NCBI RefSeq assembly: GCF_031755915.1
Contig: NC_083390.1
Coordinates: forward strand, 18,445,001-18,509,000
Reading direction: 5' to 3'
Source: Ziziphus jujuba
Lineage: Eukaryota > Streptophyta > Magnoliopsida > Rosales > Rhamnaceae
Length of the DNA: 64,000 nucleotides
Below the pieces are notes generated by a model. It made no database searches. It saw nothing but the letters and a program-made list of their open reading frames with translations, and had not been told where the DNA came from. The stretch's first letter is position 1. Every line of letters begins with the position of its first letter. This document shows, one piece after another, positions 1 to 13,400 of the stretch. The position numbers and the translations under genes are program-made.

Positions 1-405
1 AACGTCTTGATGAGGTATTTGATGCTGATATGTCATGTTACTGTTTGATTTTTACTGCCCGGTTGTTGATTTATCCAAGGAGGACTTCTTGCCATTGTTT
101 ATAAATAGGTCTTTACTTGTTTTAAGCTGACTGCTATACATGTTCTTTCTTGCTTCTTTTTTCTTGCCGTATGATTTTTAACGCATTGGTGGATATTTAT
201 ATCTTTATGTTCTACTTGGTGCGAACTATTGCATTTGATTGGCACTGTTCTTTACTGCTAGAGGATTCTTTTCTCTGTTGTTGTTTTTGTGATGATGGTT
301 AGGGTTTATGTTTGACATATGGTTTGAAGTCATTACCTCTTATTAGACTGCAGTAACTAATGAATTTTGCATTGTTTGTTTGGATCTTTTTGTTAATTTG
401 TACAG
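1..405 (+). other. Intron of THO2 (3' part), no other gene
   Basis: T-rich intronic sequence that ends in a polypyrimidine stretch and an AG acceptor at 404-405, directly before the first THO2 exon in the window. I see no other coding or RNA feature here. Confidence 0.8.
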
Positions 406-3400
406 GCCAGAAAAATTGGGAAAATAAACCTTGCTGCTACTGGAAAGGATCTAATGGATGATGAGAAGCAAGGAGATGTGACAATAGATCTTTTTACTGC
501 TTTAGACATAGAAACCGAGGCAGCTGTTGAGCGGTCTCCAGAGCTTGAAAATAATCAAACTTTGGGCTTGCTAACTGGTTTCCTTTCTGTGGATGATTGG
601 TAGGTTTAGTGGCACTTGCACTTCTGGTTTTGATTGTTGGATATTTCCCTTACTATGTTTGTACATCACTTCTGCTTTTTCTTCATATGATTTACCAATA
701 CAATGTGGTGTTTCATTGCCTTGTTTCGCTATTCTTTACTTGATTATTGGATACACATGTATCTAATTACCATTCTTACTGTGGATAGGGTAATTAAAGT
801 TCTGTTTATTTTCATGTATTCAATACTCATTGTGGAGGGGTTTATTAATGATCTAGTGCTAAGATCTCTGAATTTATCCTATTTGAGCTGGAGTTATGCT
901 TTGTAATAGTCTCATTATTTTGTGTCTATTTATAAGATATCACTTGTTTATCAGGTACCATGCAAATACACTTTTTGATCGTCTCTCACCTCTAAATCCT
1001 GTGGAGCATGTTGAAATTTGTAACAGCTTATTCGGGTATAAATTTAGTTTTCATTTCTTCTTATGTTTTAACTGTAACTAAGGATGCCAACCAAATTATT
1101 TTTGTACTTAGCATCTATTATTGTGCTTTGTCATCGTGCACTTAGGTGTGGGAAGAGCATATACCTATGATTTCCATAATTATTTGGTACTTTTGCCAGG
1201 CTTATTGAAAAGTCAATCAGTTCCGCTTATGACACTGTTCATCGAGCAAATTATCAGAGCTTTGGGTCTTCTTCTGGAGCTAGTGTTGATGCAATGGATG
1301 TAGAAGCTTCATCAACCCATGGATCTTTAATAGATCTTCCTAAAGAACTTTTTCAGATGCTTGCTTGTGCTGGACCATATCTTTACCGTGATACTTTATT
1401 GCTGCAGAAGGTACCCTTTTTTTCATTTTTTCCAGCACTCTGCTAATTTTCTCCTTCTAATATGATTTTCTCTTAAAACTGCAAGGTATGAACCTAATGA
1501 ACGATTTTTATTTTTATTTTTTCTATTTTCTTTTCAACTCTTTTGAATAGGTGTGTCGAGTGTTGAGAGGTTACTACAGGTCTGCACTTCAGCTTGTAAG
1601 TAGTGGTGAAGGTATTCCAAATTCTGGAACGGTTAGTGGCGTGAATCGAGCTCCTCGTTTGCACCTAAAGGAAGCTAGGTCAAGGATAGAGGAAGCTTTA
1701 GGAACATGTTTGCTTCCTTCTTTACAACTGATACCTGCAAATCCGGCTGTTGGACAAGAGATTTGGGAAGTGATGAATCTCCTTCCATATGAGGTTGGCT
1801 TTACATCAGTGTTTTATTTGTTTCTTCCATTTGAGAATTTATATGGCACGGTGGACAGTCTTGCTAGATGAATCTCATCTGCTTAGGTGCGATATCGCTT
1901 ATACGGTGAATGGGAAAAAGAAGATGAGCGGAATCCTATGCTTTTGGCTGCAAGGCAAACAGCGAAGGTTTGAGAATATTTCTGCTCATTGTGTTTGGAA
2001 AAGAATGAAAAGAAGCAAAATATATATTATGTTGCATTCTTCTATGCTTCAAGTTTGTTATCTAAAAACTTTTAGTTTTATTTTATTATATTGTAGTTGG
2101 ACACTAGAAGGATTTTGAAGAGGCTTGCAAAGGAAAACTTGAAGCAACTGGGTCGGATGGTTGCAAAATTAGCTCATGCCAACCCTATGACTGTACTTCG
2201 GACCATTGTTCATCAGGTACTGTTTCGTACATCCATTTGAGTATGGCCTGTTTGTTCCTTTTTTGTTATTGTTTCCAATTTTTTTCTTTTACGTACTATC
2301 AATTGTTATCTACTCTTTTTTGCAGATTGAAGCATATAGGGATATGATAACTCCTGTTGTAGATGCATTTAAGTATCTCACACAGGTGTGCCTTTCTTCT
2401 GCATTATTCCTCAGAATTCTTACTTGTCTATCAGCACTTGTAATCATTATTATATATCTAATGTGCATCATGGAACTACACCAAGTTTTGTCAGATGAGC
2501 TTTGTTCTATTTAGAGGGGCAATGGAGCAAATTTCTCCATAATACCCTGACTGATGAGCATAAGTTTCCTATTTCTGTGTCTAGAAATCCATAAAATTGC
2601 TTGATAACAAACTTACAACAGAGAAAATGGTTAAAGACTACAGTTTATCCCAAGCGTCATTATAATGAAAAATTTTGGATGAATGCTGAGGAGATGCTGT
2701 TAAGATGATCATTATGTTTCAGTAAGAAAAAGACACCCAAAAAAGTTATTTGCTTCATAATTTGACAGAAGTGCATAGAATCCTATAGAATTGCATATGA
2801 ATCCCTTTTGTTCTGTGAGTAAAATGGAATGCAAAGAGCAGTTCTTTTAAAAATGAAGGGGACTTAGTTTTAAAGTATGTAGATTCTATGAATGAGACCT
2901 AAAAGAAAATCAGAGAGAGAAAAATAGCCAGAGGAACAGCTTCTCTCCTTGTTTTTATTGGCATTTATTGGTTTAGTGGGCAAAATTGTCCTAACAAATT
3001 AGTTCAATAGTGCATAAAGGCGTAAGCTGTCTGGTACTGGGCTTATCAGCTTATATCAGGCTAACACAATGGATAGTTAACAAAAGCTTACATAGAAATG
3101 TGATGTAAATAGCACACTTCATTTTTTAGATCCAGTAAATTGAACATGATTGAAAAGCATGTGATCGTTCAGACTCCTTTTCCTTAAGTTATTAAATCCG
3201 CATGGTAATTGGTTAGTTTATGTTGTGTTTTGACGTCATGTACACGCACACATATTTATTGGGTCCACTTCCTATTAGTTTAAGCATTTGCTATATATGG
3301 TAGATTATCATGGTACTAGAGCCCAGTTGCAATGTTCTATCATGCTGGTTGTTAACATGTTTCTCGTATTGACATTATATATGTTAATGTTCACTTGCAA

Positions 3401-6400
3401 GGTTAATAGAATTGTGGGTCATCATATGGTCTGTCCTTGTAAAATTCTTTTTATTTCTTATGTTTTAATTTTTAGTGTATATTTCTTTCTGAGGTTATTA
3501 TACTATTAAATAGAGCATTGGTGGTTGACGGTAACTGCATATCGTTCTTTCCAGCTTGAGTATGATGTTTTGGAGTATGTCGTGATTGAACGCTTGGCAC
3601 AAGGAGGACGTGATAAGCTGAAGGATGATGGCCTTAATTTATCAGACTGGCTTCAGTCACTGGCTTCATTTTGGGGTCACCTGTATGTATTTCTTTTAGC
3701 AAGACTATTGCTTCTAATATTATTTGATTCCACAATAATATGCTTTGTATGGTGAAGTTCTATTAAGTTTTTTATTTTCGTTTGAGTATTGTGTGGGTTA
3801 TTTTTTAACAAAGTTTTATGCTAGTTTGCATATTTATTGATGTTCAGTGGCATGTTGACAAATTATATTATTACTGGTCTTAAAATGATAAGACTTAGAT
3901 TAATCTTAAACCTGAATGCTAGGTCAGTATCTATTTTGGATGCATAGAAAACTTCTCAATCATGGGTGTAAAACTTTTGTTAACTATTCTGCTAATCAAA
4001 CATTTTTGGTTTTCCTCTTCGTTTCTTTCTTTTTCTATCTTTGTGTATTGATGTGAATGATAGTCATTTTTCTATACTTACCCCATTCTATAGAATTTAG
4101 ATGTATCCTTGGAAACTACACTCCAGTTTCCGGGTTGCGGTGTAGCCTCATCGAAGGCAGGATTACTGGAGCTGGGGATGTTGTGGACTGGACATTGAAG
4201 AATTACTGAGGACCTGTTTTTATTGTCATATCAGTTTCTTCAACTTGCTTGCCATGGTGCAGGCATGAGGAGTTGTGTATGAGACTCAACCACCGAATTT
4301 AATGTCAGATTGTCAGAATGTTAAGTGCATATGAAAATATGAAATGAATGAGGGCCAGTCAGAATCGCAGTTTGACATTTTTATTACTTTTGTTTATCTC
4401 TTTCCAACTTCAGTAGGAGATTAGACGGGTAAGAAGACACTTTTGCTAGTTCGAATGTGATACATGATGTGGGCACTACCTTTTTAGATGAAAGAATATC
4501 TGAATCAAAAGTGAATTGTGTCCAAGGAATTTGGTCATTGATCCTACTCAAAAAGGTTGGTGTTAGTTAATAAAGTATGTATGAGAGCTTCTAACAAATT
4601 GGATATTTATACCACCTTATCTGGTGAAAGATTATCTGAATCAAAGGCAAGTTGTGTCTTGGAAATTTGGTCGGTGATCCTTCTCAAAAAGGTCAGTGGC
4701 AGTTATTAAGAATGCAAGAGCTTGTAAAGTTGCGGAGGAGTCAAGTTGGATGTTTGCATTGAATAGTATAGCGAGTGCTGCATGAATATATGTTTTGGTT
4801 ACCATTCAGAAGTTTTTTGGTTTTTAAAGTACATGAGGCATGGAGTGATATAAAATCAAATCTTGTTGAACTGCTGTAAAAAATTTGTATGAAGGCTTGC
4901 AGTACTTGGCACCCAATAAGCCAACCTGCCTGACCTGGAGTCATGCAACTTGATGCTTATGTTCAGCTAGCTTCTTTGTAATTATGAATTGGTGTCATTA
5001 CATTCATTTTGTTGGCATTGTGAAGAGCTTAGTCTTTGGTGTGGGGCTGAAGATAGAAAGGGCTTTTCCTGTGTGTTGAAGATTTTATTCAATGGTCTTG
5101 TTCAACTTGGTGCTTCTTCCTTTTAGTGATTCCTTCACCTCTGAGTGTCCTGGAAACATTCGTGGAAGTATTTCTGGTCAAATCAGATAAAAAAGAAGAT
5201 TCTTCTTAAGTAAACGATGCATTCTTTAAAAGAAGAGGTGCGTCAACTGAGCACTCTATTGTTTTGTTTCTTTCTGCATTAGCTAGATTTGATGTCAGGT
5301 TTATTGTAGTTCAGGATATCTTGGTTCTTCATGATCATATGGTCTATGAGTAGCTGAGCTCCTTTTTGGTAATAAAGAGATGTACTGATTTACTCACCCT
5401 TAATATAAGAAGCTAGAAGGGTGATTGAAGCTAAACTCATAACCTATAGAGAGCGCACAATCAGAAGTTTGCAGCCACAGCTTTTGTTGAGCTTCATCTC
5501 TCAAAGGTCTCGAGGTTTCTGGGGCCTTTCATTTGTACATTTAGTGGGGAGGTTCTTTTTCATCAAACAACTGAATTTAATTATCCTACATGTTTTACAT
5601 CTATATATTTGGTTTTTTTAGATATCTGTATTATGAATCTGCTAGGGTTAATGCTTTTAACATATAAAATTAACTTACAATGTAGATGCTGAGATGGCTG
5701 TTATTAATATATGGATATTTAGAAATAACTTTGTTGCTTGCACATTACGATGCAGTGAGCAATATTTCGTTTTATTTTGTTCGTATGGTTCTTATTTTTC
5801 TCTACATTCCTTCGATTATCTGGGGGTTCACCATACAATGTCAGCCCTTGAATCAACTATCCCCTCTCTCTTGTGATATATCCCCCTGCATCCATCAAAT
5901 GTTGTGCAAAGCCAACATTTTTAATTTCTTTGAATGAAATGAGAAATAAATTTGTCCAGGTTTGGTTTATCTCTTTCGTCAGTCTGACTGGTTGACTACT
6001 TTTAGACACACAATAGACCTGGCTTAACCAAAACACAAGAGACCGCCTCTCTTATTTTTACTCCAGGAGGACTATTTGTTAGTAATAATTTACCTTAAAG
6101 AAAATTGTATGCTGATTTTATGTTTGACTTTTACCAAGCGGTTATATTTACATCTATGTTAAAGTGGCAGAACAAAAGGTTCAGACTGTACAGTGTTTCC
6201 ATTACATGTTATAACTTAAAACCATTATGGATTTTAACCACATATTCCTTTGTTATGTTCCTTATTATTGGTATTCATGTTGGCCGAAAACTTGAAACTA
6301 CGATTTTCCATTTTGTGAATAATTCAACCACACACTTAGGAATTTGAAGTAATAGTCTAGATGAGTGGTAAATTCATGAATAGCTTCTATGGAAAACTGT

Positions 6401-9400
6401 GAATTATTGCGGTAGTTTCTATCTAATTTTATTATACATGGACCATTGACTTTGGAGAGAAAAGTAATTGTATCGTGTCATAAAGATAGTAGTGCTATGT
6501 GTTGGTAGTAAATCTGATAAAAAGAATGTTCCAATTGTACCTGTATTACATGGGAAATTCTATGGACTGATGAATCAAGAGTGACCATAGCCAGTTGGCT
6601 ACTTGTGAAATAACATGATTTCTGATTGGTTGTGATTGAAAAGAGACCAAGTGGATTGAAAGTATAGATGTCAAGTAAATTTCAGTACAAATTGTTGAGT
6701 TGTTTAAATGGTGCTTTGTCTGTTGAATGTTGTAGTGGTTATGTCAGGTCATGAGAAGTAGGCGCATTTGCTATTGTGTCCATAATTGTGATAATTTATG
6801 TGTGTATGTGTGGAGAGGAGAGTTTAATATATGCTTTTAGCTTATAGAAAGACATGAAACCTCTAATTTTGATGTTCTTTAGGTGCAAGAAGTATCCATC
6901 CATGGAATTGAGGGGCCTTTTCCAATATCTTGTAAATCAATTAAAAAAGGGACAAGGTATTGAGCTTGTTCTCCTGCAGGTAATTTTCCATTGCTGAGAT
7001 TATGAAATTTGTGACAGTGTGTGCCTATTATGAATTCATATTATGATTTATGATTGTTTCAGGAGCTTATTCAACAAATGGCAAATGTCCAGTACACCGA
7101 GAACTTAACTGAAGAGCAGCTGGATGCCATGGCAGGGAGTGAGACTCTCCGGTATCAAGCAACTTCATTTGGTGTAACTCGAAATAACAAGGTTCTTTTA
7201 TATTTTGATCTTATATTGCTATTGAGCATGTTTGAAAAACTGAATTAGAGAATAGAGGAGAAAAACATGTCTACCATTCAGATCTTTTATCAGTTAGGAC
7301 ATATGCAAACTCTGTGACAGTTATTATAGGACAATCTAATGTGTCAGACTGCAACTGCATATTTATGAGTAATAAGGCCAAACAATGTGTACATTCCGAG
7401 GCCAAAATTTCAATGTTGGTGTAAATGAATAAAAATTAAATTACAAAAGCAGACAGCCTCTCTGGGTTCTTAATCGCGAGCACTCCATTTTCGTTTGTAT
7501 GAAGCACGGCAGGAAGTTAAATAATTTATAAGTTGAAGAAATAGAGTAGGCATTTTCTAGTGTTTCCCCTCATAGGAACGTTCTTAAGTGCTATGCCGTC
7601 AAAGGAGGGCTTTGTTGGTGTGCTGTTTTTGCTTGAAGTGTTTTTGACCCCAGCTTAAGCGTTAATGAGTTTCATTTTGTTTGCCATGTTTGGCATAAAG
7701 TTGCAAAGTTTAACATTTGACTTCGTTTTCAGGCATTGGTCAAGTCTACTAACAGGTTACGGGACTCATTGCTTTCAAAGGATGAACCAAAGCTGGCTAT
7801 CCCCCTTTTGCTACTTATTGCTCAGCATCGTTCTGTGTAAGCTTTTTGGAACTTGATTTGTAAATTTTTACTAAGCGATGGAAGTTGTCAAGGAATTTGA
7901 TTCGTTTGAGATGAAAGCCTAGATGGGTGTGTGTGTGCTGTATCTTGAAGTTCTCAGGCTGGCTGCTTGTGTAGCTGGATCTGTACTCTAATCTTTTTGT
8001 TTGTTCCTTTTAGTTTTTCATTTGGGAGGCTATTTAGAGGTTTAAAAACCAGGCATTTATGGAAGTATTTCTTGTGTGAAAGCTTATATATCGAAGCATT
8101 TCTTTTGTGAAAGCTTATTTAGCGAAGCATTTCTTGTGTGAAAGCTTATATAGTGAATTATTTCTTGCGGGAAAGCTTATATAGTGAAGCATTTCTTTTG
8201 TTGGTCATGAAACAGCTCAGAGTTAGTACGTTCTTTATGATAATAATGATCAGTGGATTCTGAGTTCGATATGCATCATTTTTGTGCAGGGTTCTAATTA
8301 ATGCAAATGCACCGTATATCAAGATGGTCAGCGAGCAGTTCGATAGATGTCATGGAACTCTTCTTCAGTATGTGGAATTCCTTTCTAGTGCTGTGACTCC
8401 AGCATCAGCTTATGCTCAGCTGATTCCCTCACTTGATGATCTTGTCCACCTATACCACCTTGACCCTGAGGTTTAACCGACTCTCTTTCTCTCTCCATCT
8501 AATGCTGAAAGTATCATATTTCTGTTTATCTTCTTCCCACTCAACTTTCTTAAATCGCCCGCCATTTAATTTAATATGGCTAGCAGTGTACTTGTAGCTA
8601 TTGATAATCATATCTCCACTTACTAACAGGTTTTTTATATGCTAGGAAAAACTGTTTTTTTGTCGCTCTCATGCAGTGTTTGCTGAGTTTGTTGTTGCCT
8701 GAACATCCCTTAATACAAGTACTTTGTTCCTTTACTCAGGTTGCGTTCTTAATATATCGTCCTGTAATGAGACTTTTCAAGTGCCAGGGAAGTTCTGAGG
8801 TCTTTTGGCCTTTAGACGGCAATGAGGCATCAAGTATCACTACTGCAAATTCAGAGTCTGAACCTACAGAGCCTTCTGCCACTCTGGTTTTGGATCTTGG
8901 TTCTCTGCGGAAACCTATAATGTGATTTTCCTTTCCTTTATTTGTATTCCGTTTGATTTCTTCATCGGTAAAAATACTTGGTGTGGAATTTTTTTTTATG
9001 TTCTTTGTTCAGTCAAATGACTGTTATACTTGATATCTATAAGCTTCTGTATAACTAAATTCTATCTTTGTACCGGGCAGTGCATATCTTTACACTTTGA
9101 GTTTGCTTCTATTTTATCATTATTTGGCATGGAATTTTTGTATGTCCTATTCAAAATATATGAATGATACAAATATATCTTTTAGGTAAAAAAAATGCTT
9201 AAATGCCAACTTTGGTTGCTTTTTTTCTAGACAATGATGTGTGTCCCATTGTCTGCAGATGGTCAGATCTTCTCAACACTGTGAAAACCATGTTGCCTTC
9301 AAAAGCCTGGAATAGCTTGTCCCCTGATCTCTATGCAACATTTTGGGGGCTCACACTCTATGACCTTTATGTTCCTAGAAATCGTTATGAATCTGAAATT

Positions 9401-10438
9401 GCCAAGCAGCACGCTGCTCTTAAAGCCTTGGAAGAGCTCTCTGACAATTCAAGTTCAGCAATCACCAAAAGGAAAAAGGACAAGGAAAGGATTCAAGAAT
9501 CTCTAGATCGCCTAACAAGTGAGCTTCGTAAACACGAGGAAAATGTTGCATCTGTTCACAGACGGTTATCTCGTGAAAAGGACAGATGGTTGAGTTCCTG
9601 CCCTGATACTCTAAAGATCAATATGGAGTTTCTTCAGCGTTGCATATTTCCCCGCTGCACTTTCAGTATGCCAGATGCTGTCTATTGTGCCGAGTTTGTG
9701 CACACTCTTCATTCCCTTGGGACTCCATTTTTCAACACTGTCAACCATATTGACGTTCTGATATGTAAAACCTTGCAACCTATGATATGCTGTTGCACCG
9801 AATATGAAGCTGGTAGACTGGGGAGGTTCTTGTATGAGACATTGAAGATTGCTTATTATTGGAAGGTTAGCTTATTATGATGTAGTTGTAAAAGGATATT
9901 ATTTTTGCACTTGAAACTGTGTTTTTATTATTTTTATTATTATTATTGGTATTTCTATGATTTTTACTTTTGCTAGAAGTGTTGTTTTTTGATGTGGAGC
10001 TGTACTTTGTTTCCAGAGTGATGAATCTATTTATGAACGTGAATGTGGAAACATGCCAGGCTTTGCTGTGTATTATAGATATCCAAATAGCCAACGAGTT
10101 ACATATGGTCAGTTCATTAAGGTGAGTTCTTGGGCATTTTAATTGGCTTGGTAATACTTCTTTGTACTGCTAAAGCACAAATTAAACTTCAGTATATTTG
10201 TATGTCATATCTATAGATTTTTTTCTTTATTACTAATTTATCTGGTGTTATTATCTGTAGCAGTTTGAAACTTCCCTAAGGGTTTCTATCTTAATTTTTT
10301 ATATTAGGTTAAGCTTAAGTGTTTCAAAGATATGCTGATTTGACACTTCTTGAAATTTAGTGAACTCTAATCTAGATTGAGTTAGCATGTGCCTTGTGAA
10401 TTATTAAATTCTCTTAAGTGTGATAAATATCTTAACAT

Positions 10439-10476
<38 letters not shown>

Positions 10477-13400
10477 ATGTGTTTTAAATGACATTTTGTC
10501 TATTAAACTAGGGTTTAAAATCTCTGTTTGTATAATTTTATTGTTGCACTACAATAAATCATCCATCACTGCAAGCTATTTAAACAAATATTTATATGTC
10601 AGGACCATGGATAAGACAAATTAGTTTATTTCTAAAACACTGTTAATATATGGGGGTATCCTTTTGATTCATTACTGGAATTTCTTTCTAGGGATTGGCA
10701 AAAGTTTTAGCTTGATTCGCGCTGTCTTGAACTTCCATGACATGAGGGATAATTATAGATTTTATGCTAGGATTTTGTGAAAGCTAACTCCCAGCATTCA
10801 TCTCAGCATAATAATGTGAAAGCTAGATTTTATGCTAGGATTTTGTCTCCTTAGATTTATTATTGAGTAATCTTCTTGAAAGTTTAATGTTCATGTTAGC
10901 ATTATGTATGTTTCTGTTTACACTCTATAAAGTATTTCCTTTAGTAGTTTTAATTAGATAAGAATTTAGATGAGGGTGGTGATAAAGTCCAATGACTTAT
11001 TGATTACATAAAGTTATTTCTTGCCGCATCTATTCTTATACAATTTGATTCATTGTTTCCCTGATTTGTGCCGGGAGTTTTGGATTGGAATGGCCTCTGA
11101 TCCATTTAATTTTCATTCTGATCTCATTTGTCTTGTTGCTTATAGGTGCACTGGAAATGGAGTCAACGGATAACACGGCTATTGATTCAGTGTCTAGAAT
11201 CTACTGAGTATATGGAAATTCGAAATGCCCTCATAATGCTGACAAAAATCTCCAGTGTTTTCCCAGTTACTCGAAAAAGTGGGATTAACCTTGAAAAACG
11301 GGTAAGAATATTCTGAATGGTCAACTTTGTTTGGTTTTTGTGTCTGCTGGCACTATACTTAGTTCCATTTTTCCACCTTCAATGCAGGTAACCAAGATTA
11401 AAAGTGATGAGAGAGAAGATCTCAAGGTGTTAGCTACAGGTGTTGCTGCTGCTTTGGCTGCTAGAAAGGTTTGTTGCAAATTTTGGGTGCTTGCTTTACT
11501 TGAGAAGTTTCAATTTTCTTATAATTTTTCTTTGAACTTGCAGCCATCATGGGTTACAGATGAAGAATTTGGCATGGGCTATCTTGAATTAAAGCCTGCG
11601 CCATCTCTTGCTGCAAAGTCTTCAGTTCCTAATTCTGTAGCTTTACAAAGTAGTTCTGCTATAAGTATTTCACTGAGTGAACCTGCTGGTGGAAAAGCAA
11701 GTCTTACAGATGCTGCTAATCCCATAAAAGACCAGATGCTAAAAACAAAACCTGCTGATGGAAGATTGGAAAGAGCAGAAGGAGTCTCAAATGTGAAATC
11801 TGATTCAGGAAATATTAAGCTTAAAGGTGGCTCAACGGCCAATGGGTCAGATGCTTTGGCTGTCTTACAATCTGGAACATCAAGATCAATTGAAAATCAA
11901 AAACAAGTGGATGAATTCTCAAATAGAACAGTGGATGACAATGTCACAAGAGTTGGCCCGAAGAATTCCTTGGAATCTGAGGTATTTGAAACCATTTTTC
12001 AGAATCTTTAATGGTTCAGCATGCTTCATTAATCTATCATCAATTCACCCAAATAAAAAAATTAAATAAATAAAAAAAAGCGGTCAACAGACCTATTGGC
12101 ATCATAGCATTTTGTTCTGCATGTTGGCATTGAGGCACTTGCACCCCTTCTTTTTCCACAACTAGTAGTTAAGGAATATTAGAATAAAAGAATTTTTGTT
12201 AAGTTATGAACACAAACAATTAGGTTTTGACTTAATACGTTACCATCACTCCAAAAGCTTAAACCACTAAGAAGTGATCCTACTTTTAGTATTTTAAGCC
12301 AATACCACACACTAACAAAGTGCTAGAAGATGGAGAAAGTAAAATATATATATAATGAAAAGGAAGAGGAGGCTAGTTGTTTTTTTTTTTTCTCTTCATT
12401 TTTTCCCTATGGTTAAATGGGTATAAAATGATGATGGATTCCCTGTTACAGCATTTGCAGTGTGCAAGTTGAATTTAAGTTGCTAAATTTTCATGTGAGA
12501 AGCTCCACCGCTTACATAGTGCTCAACTCTATTAAGATATTGAATCTTTCATCTTTTCCTTTTTTGTTTCTTGTGGGGATTTTATCTTATAATATTCTAT
12601 TTTACTGTTGACAGTCAAGAGCCCAACCAAAACGATCTACAGCTGCTGGATCACTTTCTAAGCCACCAAAACAAGATATCGCAAAAGATGATGCTAGATC
12701 TGGAAAAGCTATTGGCAGAACTTCTGGTTCTTTGACAGTTGACAGAGATAACACATCTCATACATCAGAAGGAAGGCTTGCTGGGCCTACTAATGTTGCT
12801 TCTGCAGTCACAGCCAATGGGAACTCAGTTTCAGCTTCAGCTAAAAGCTCAGCTATGTCCATGAGAACATCATCAGATGGTCATGGTAATGAATCGAAGG
12901 TAGAGAATACAGCTGCCAAGTCTTCTGACACTAGAATCTCTACTTTGAAGGATGATAGCACTGAAATTTTAGATGCACCGCGGCTTCCTTCTTCTCGACT
13001 TCATTCTCCTCGGCATGATAGTTCAGCTTCTGCTTCAAAATCCAGTGATAAGATGCAAAAGAGAGCTAGTCCTGCCGAAGATGCTGACAGACTAAGTAAA
13101 CGACGGAAAGGTGATGCTGAGATGAGAGATTTTGAAGGTGATGTTCGATTCTCTGACCGAGAGAGGTCTGTTGATGCTCGGTCTGGGGATCTTGACAAGT
13201 CGGGAACTGATGAACAAAATGCCTATAGGGGTGCTGATAAATCTTTGGATCGTTCAAAAGATAAGGGCAATGATAGACATGACAAGGATTATAGAGATAG
13301 AATGGAGCGACCTGACAAGTCTCGCGCTGATGATTTAGCTGAAAAAACCAGAGATCGGTCAATGGAAAGATATGGAAGAGAGCGTTCTGTTGAGAGAGGT

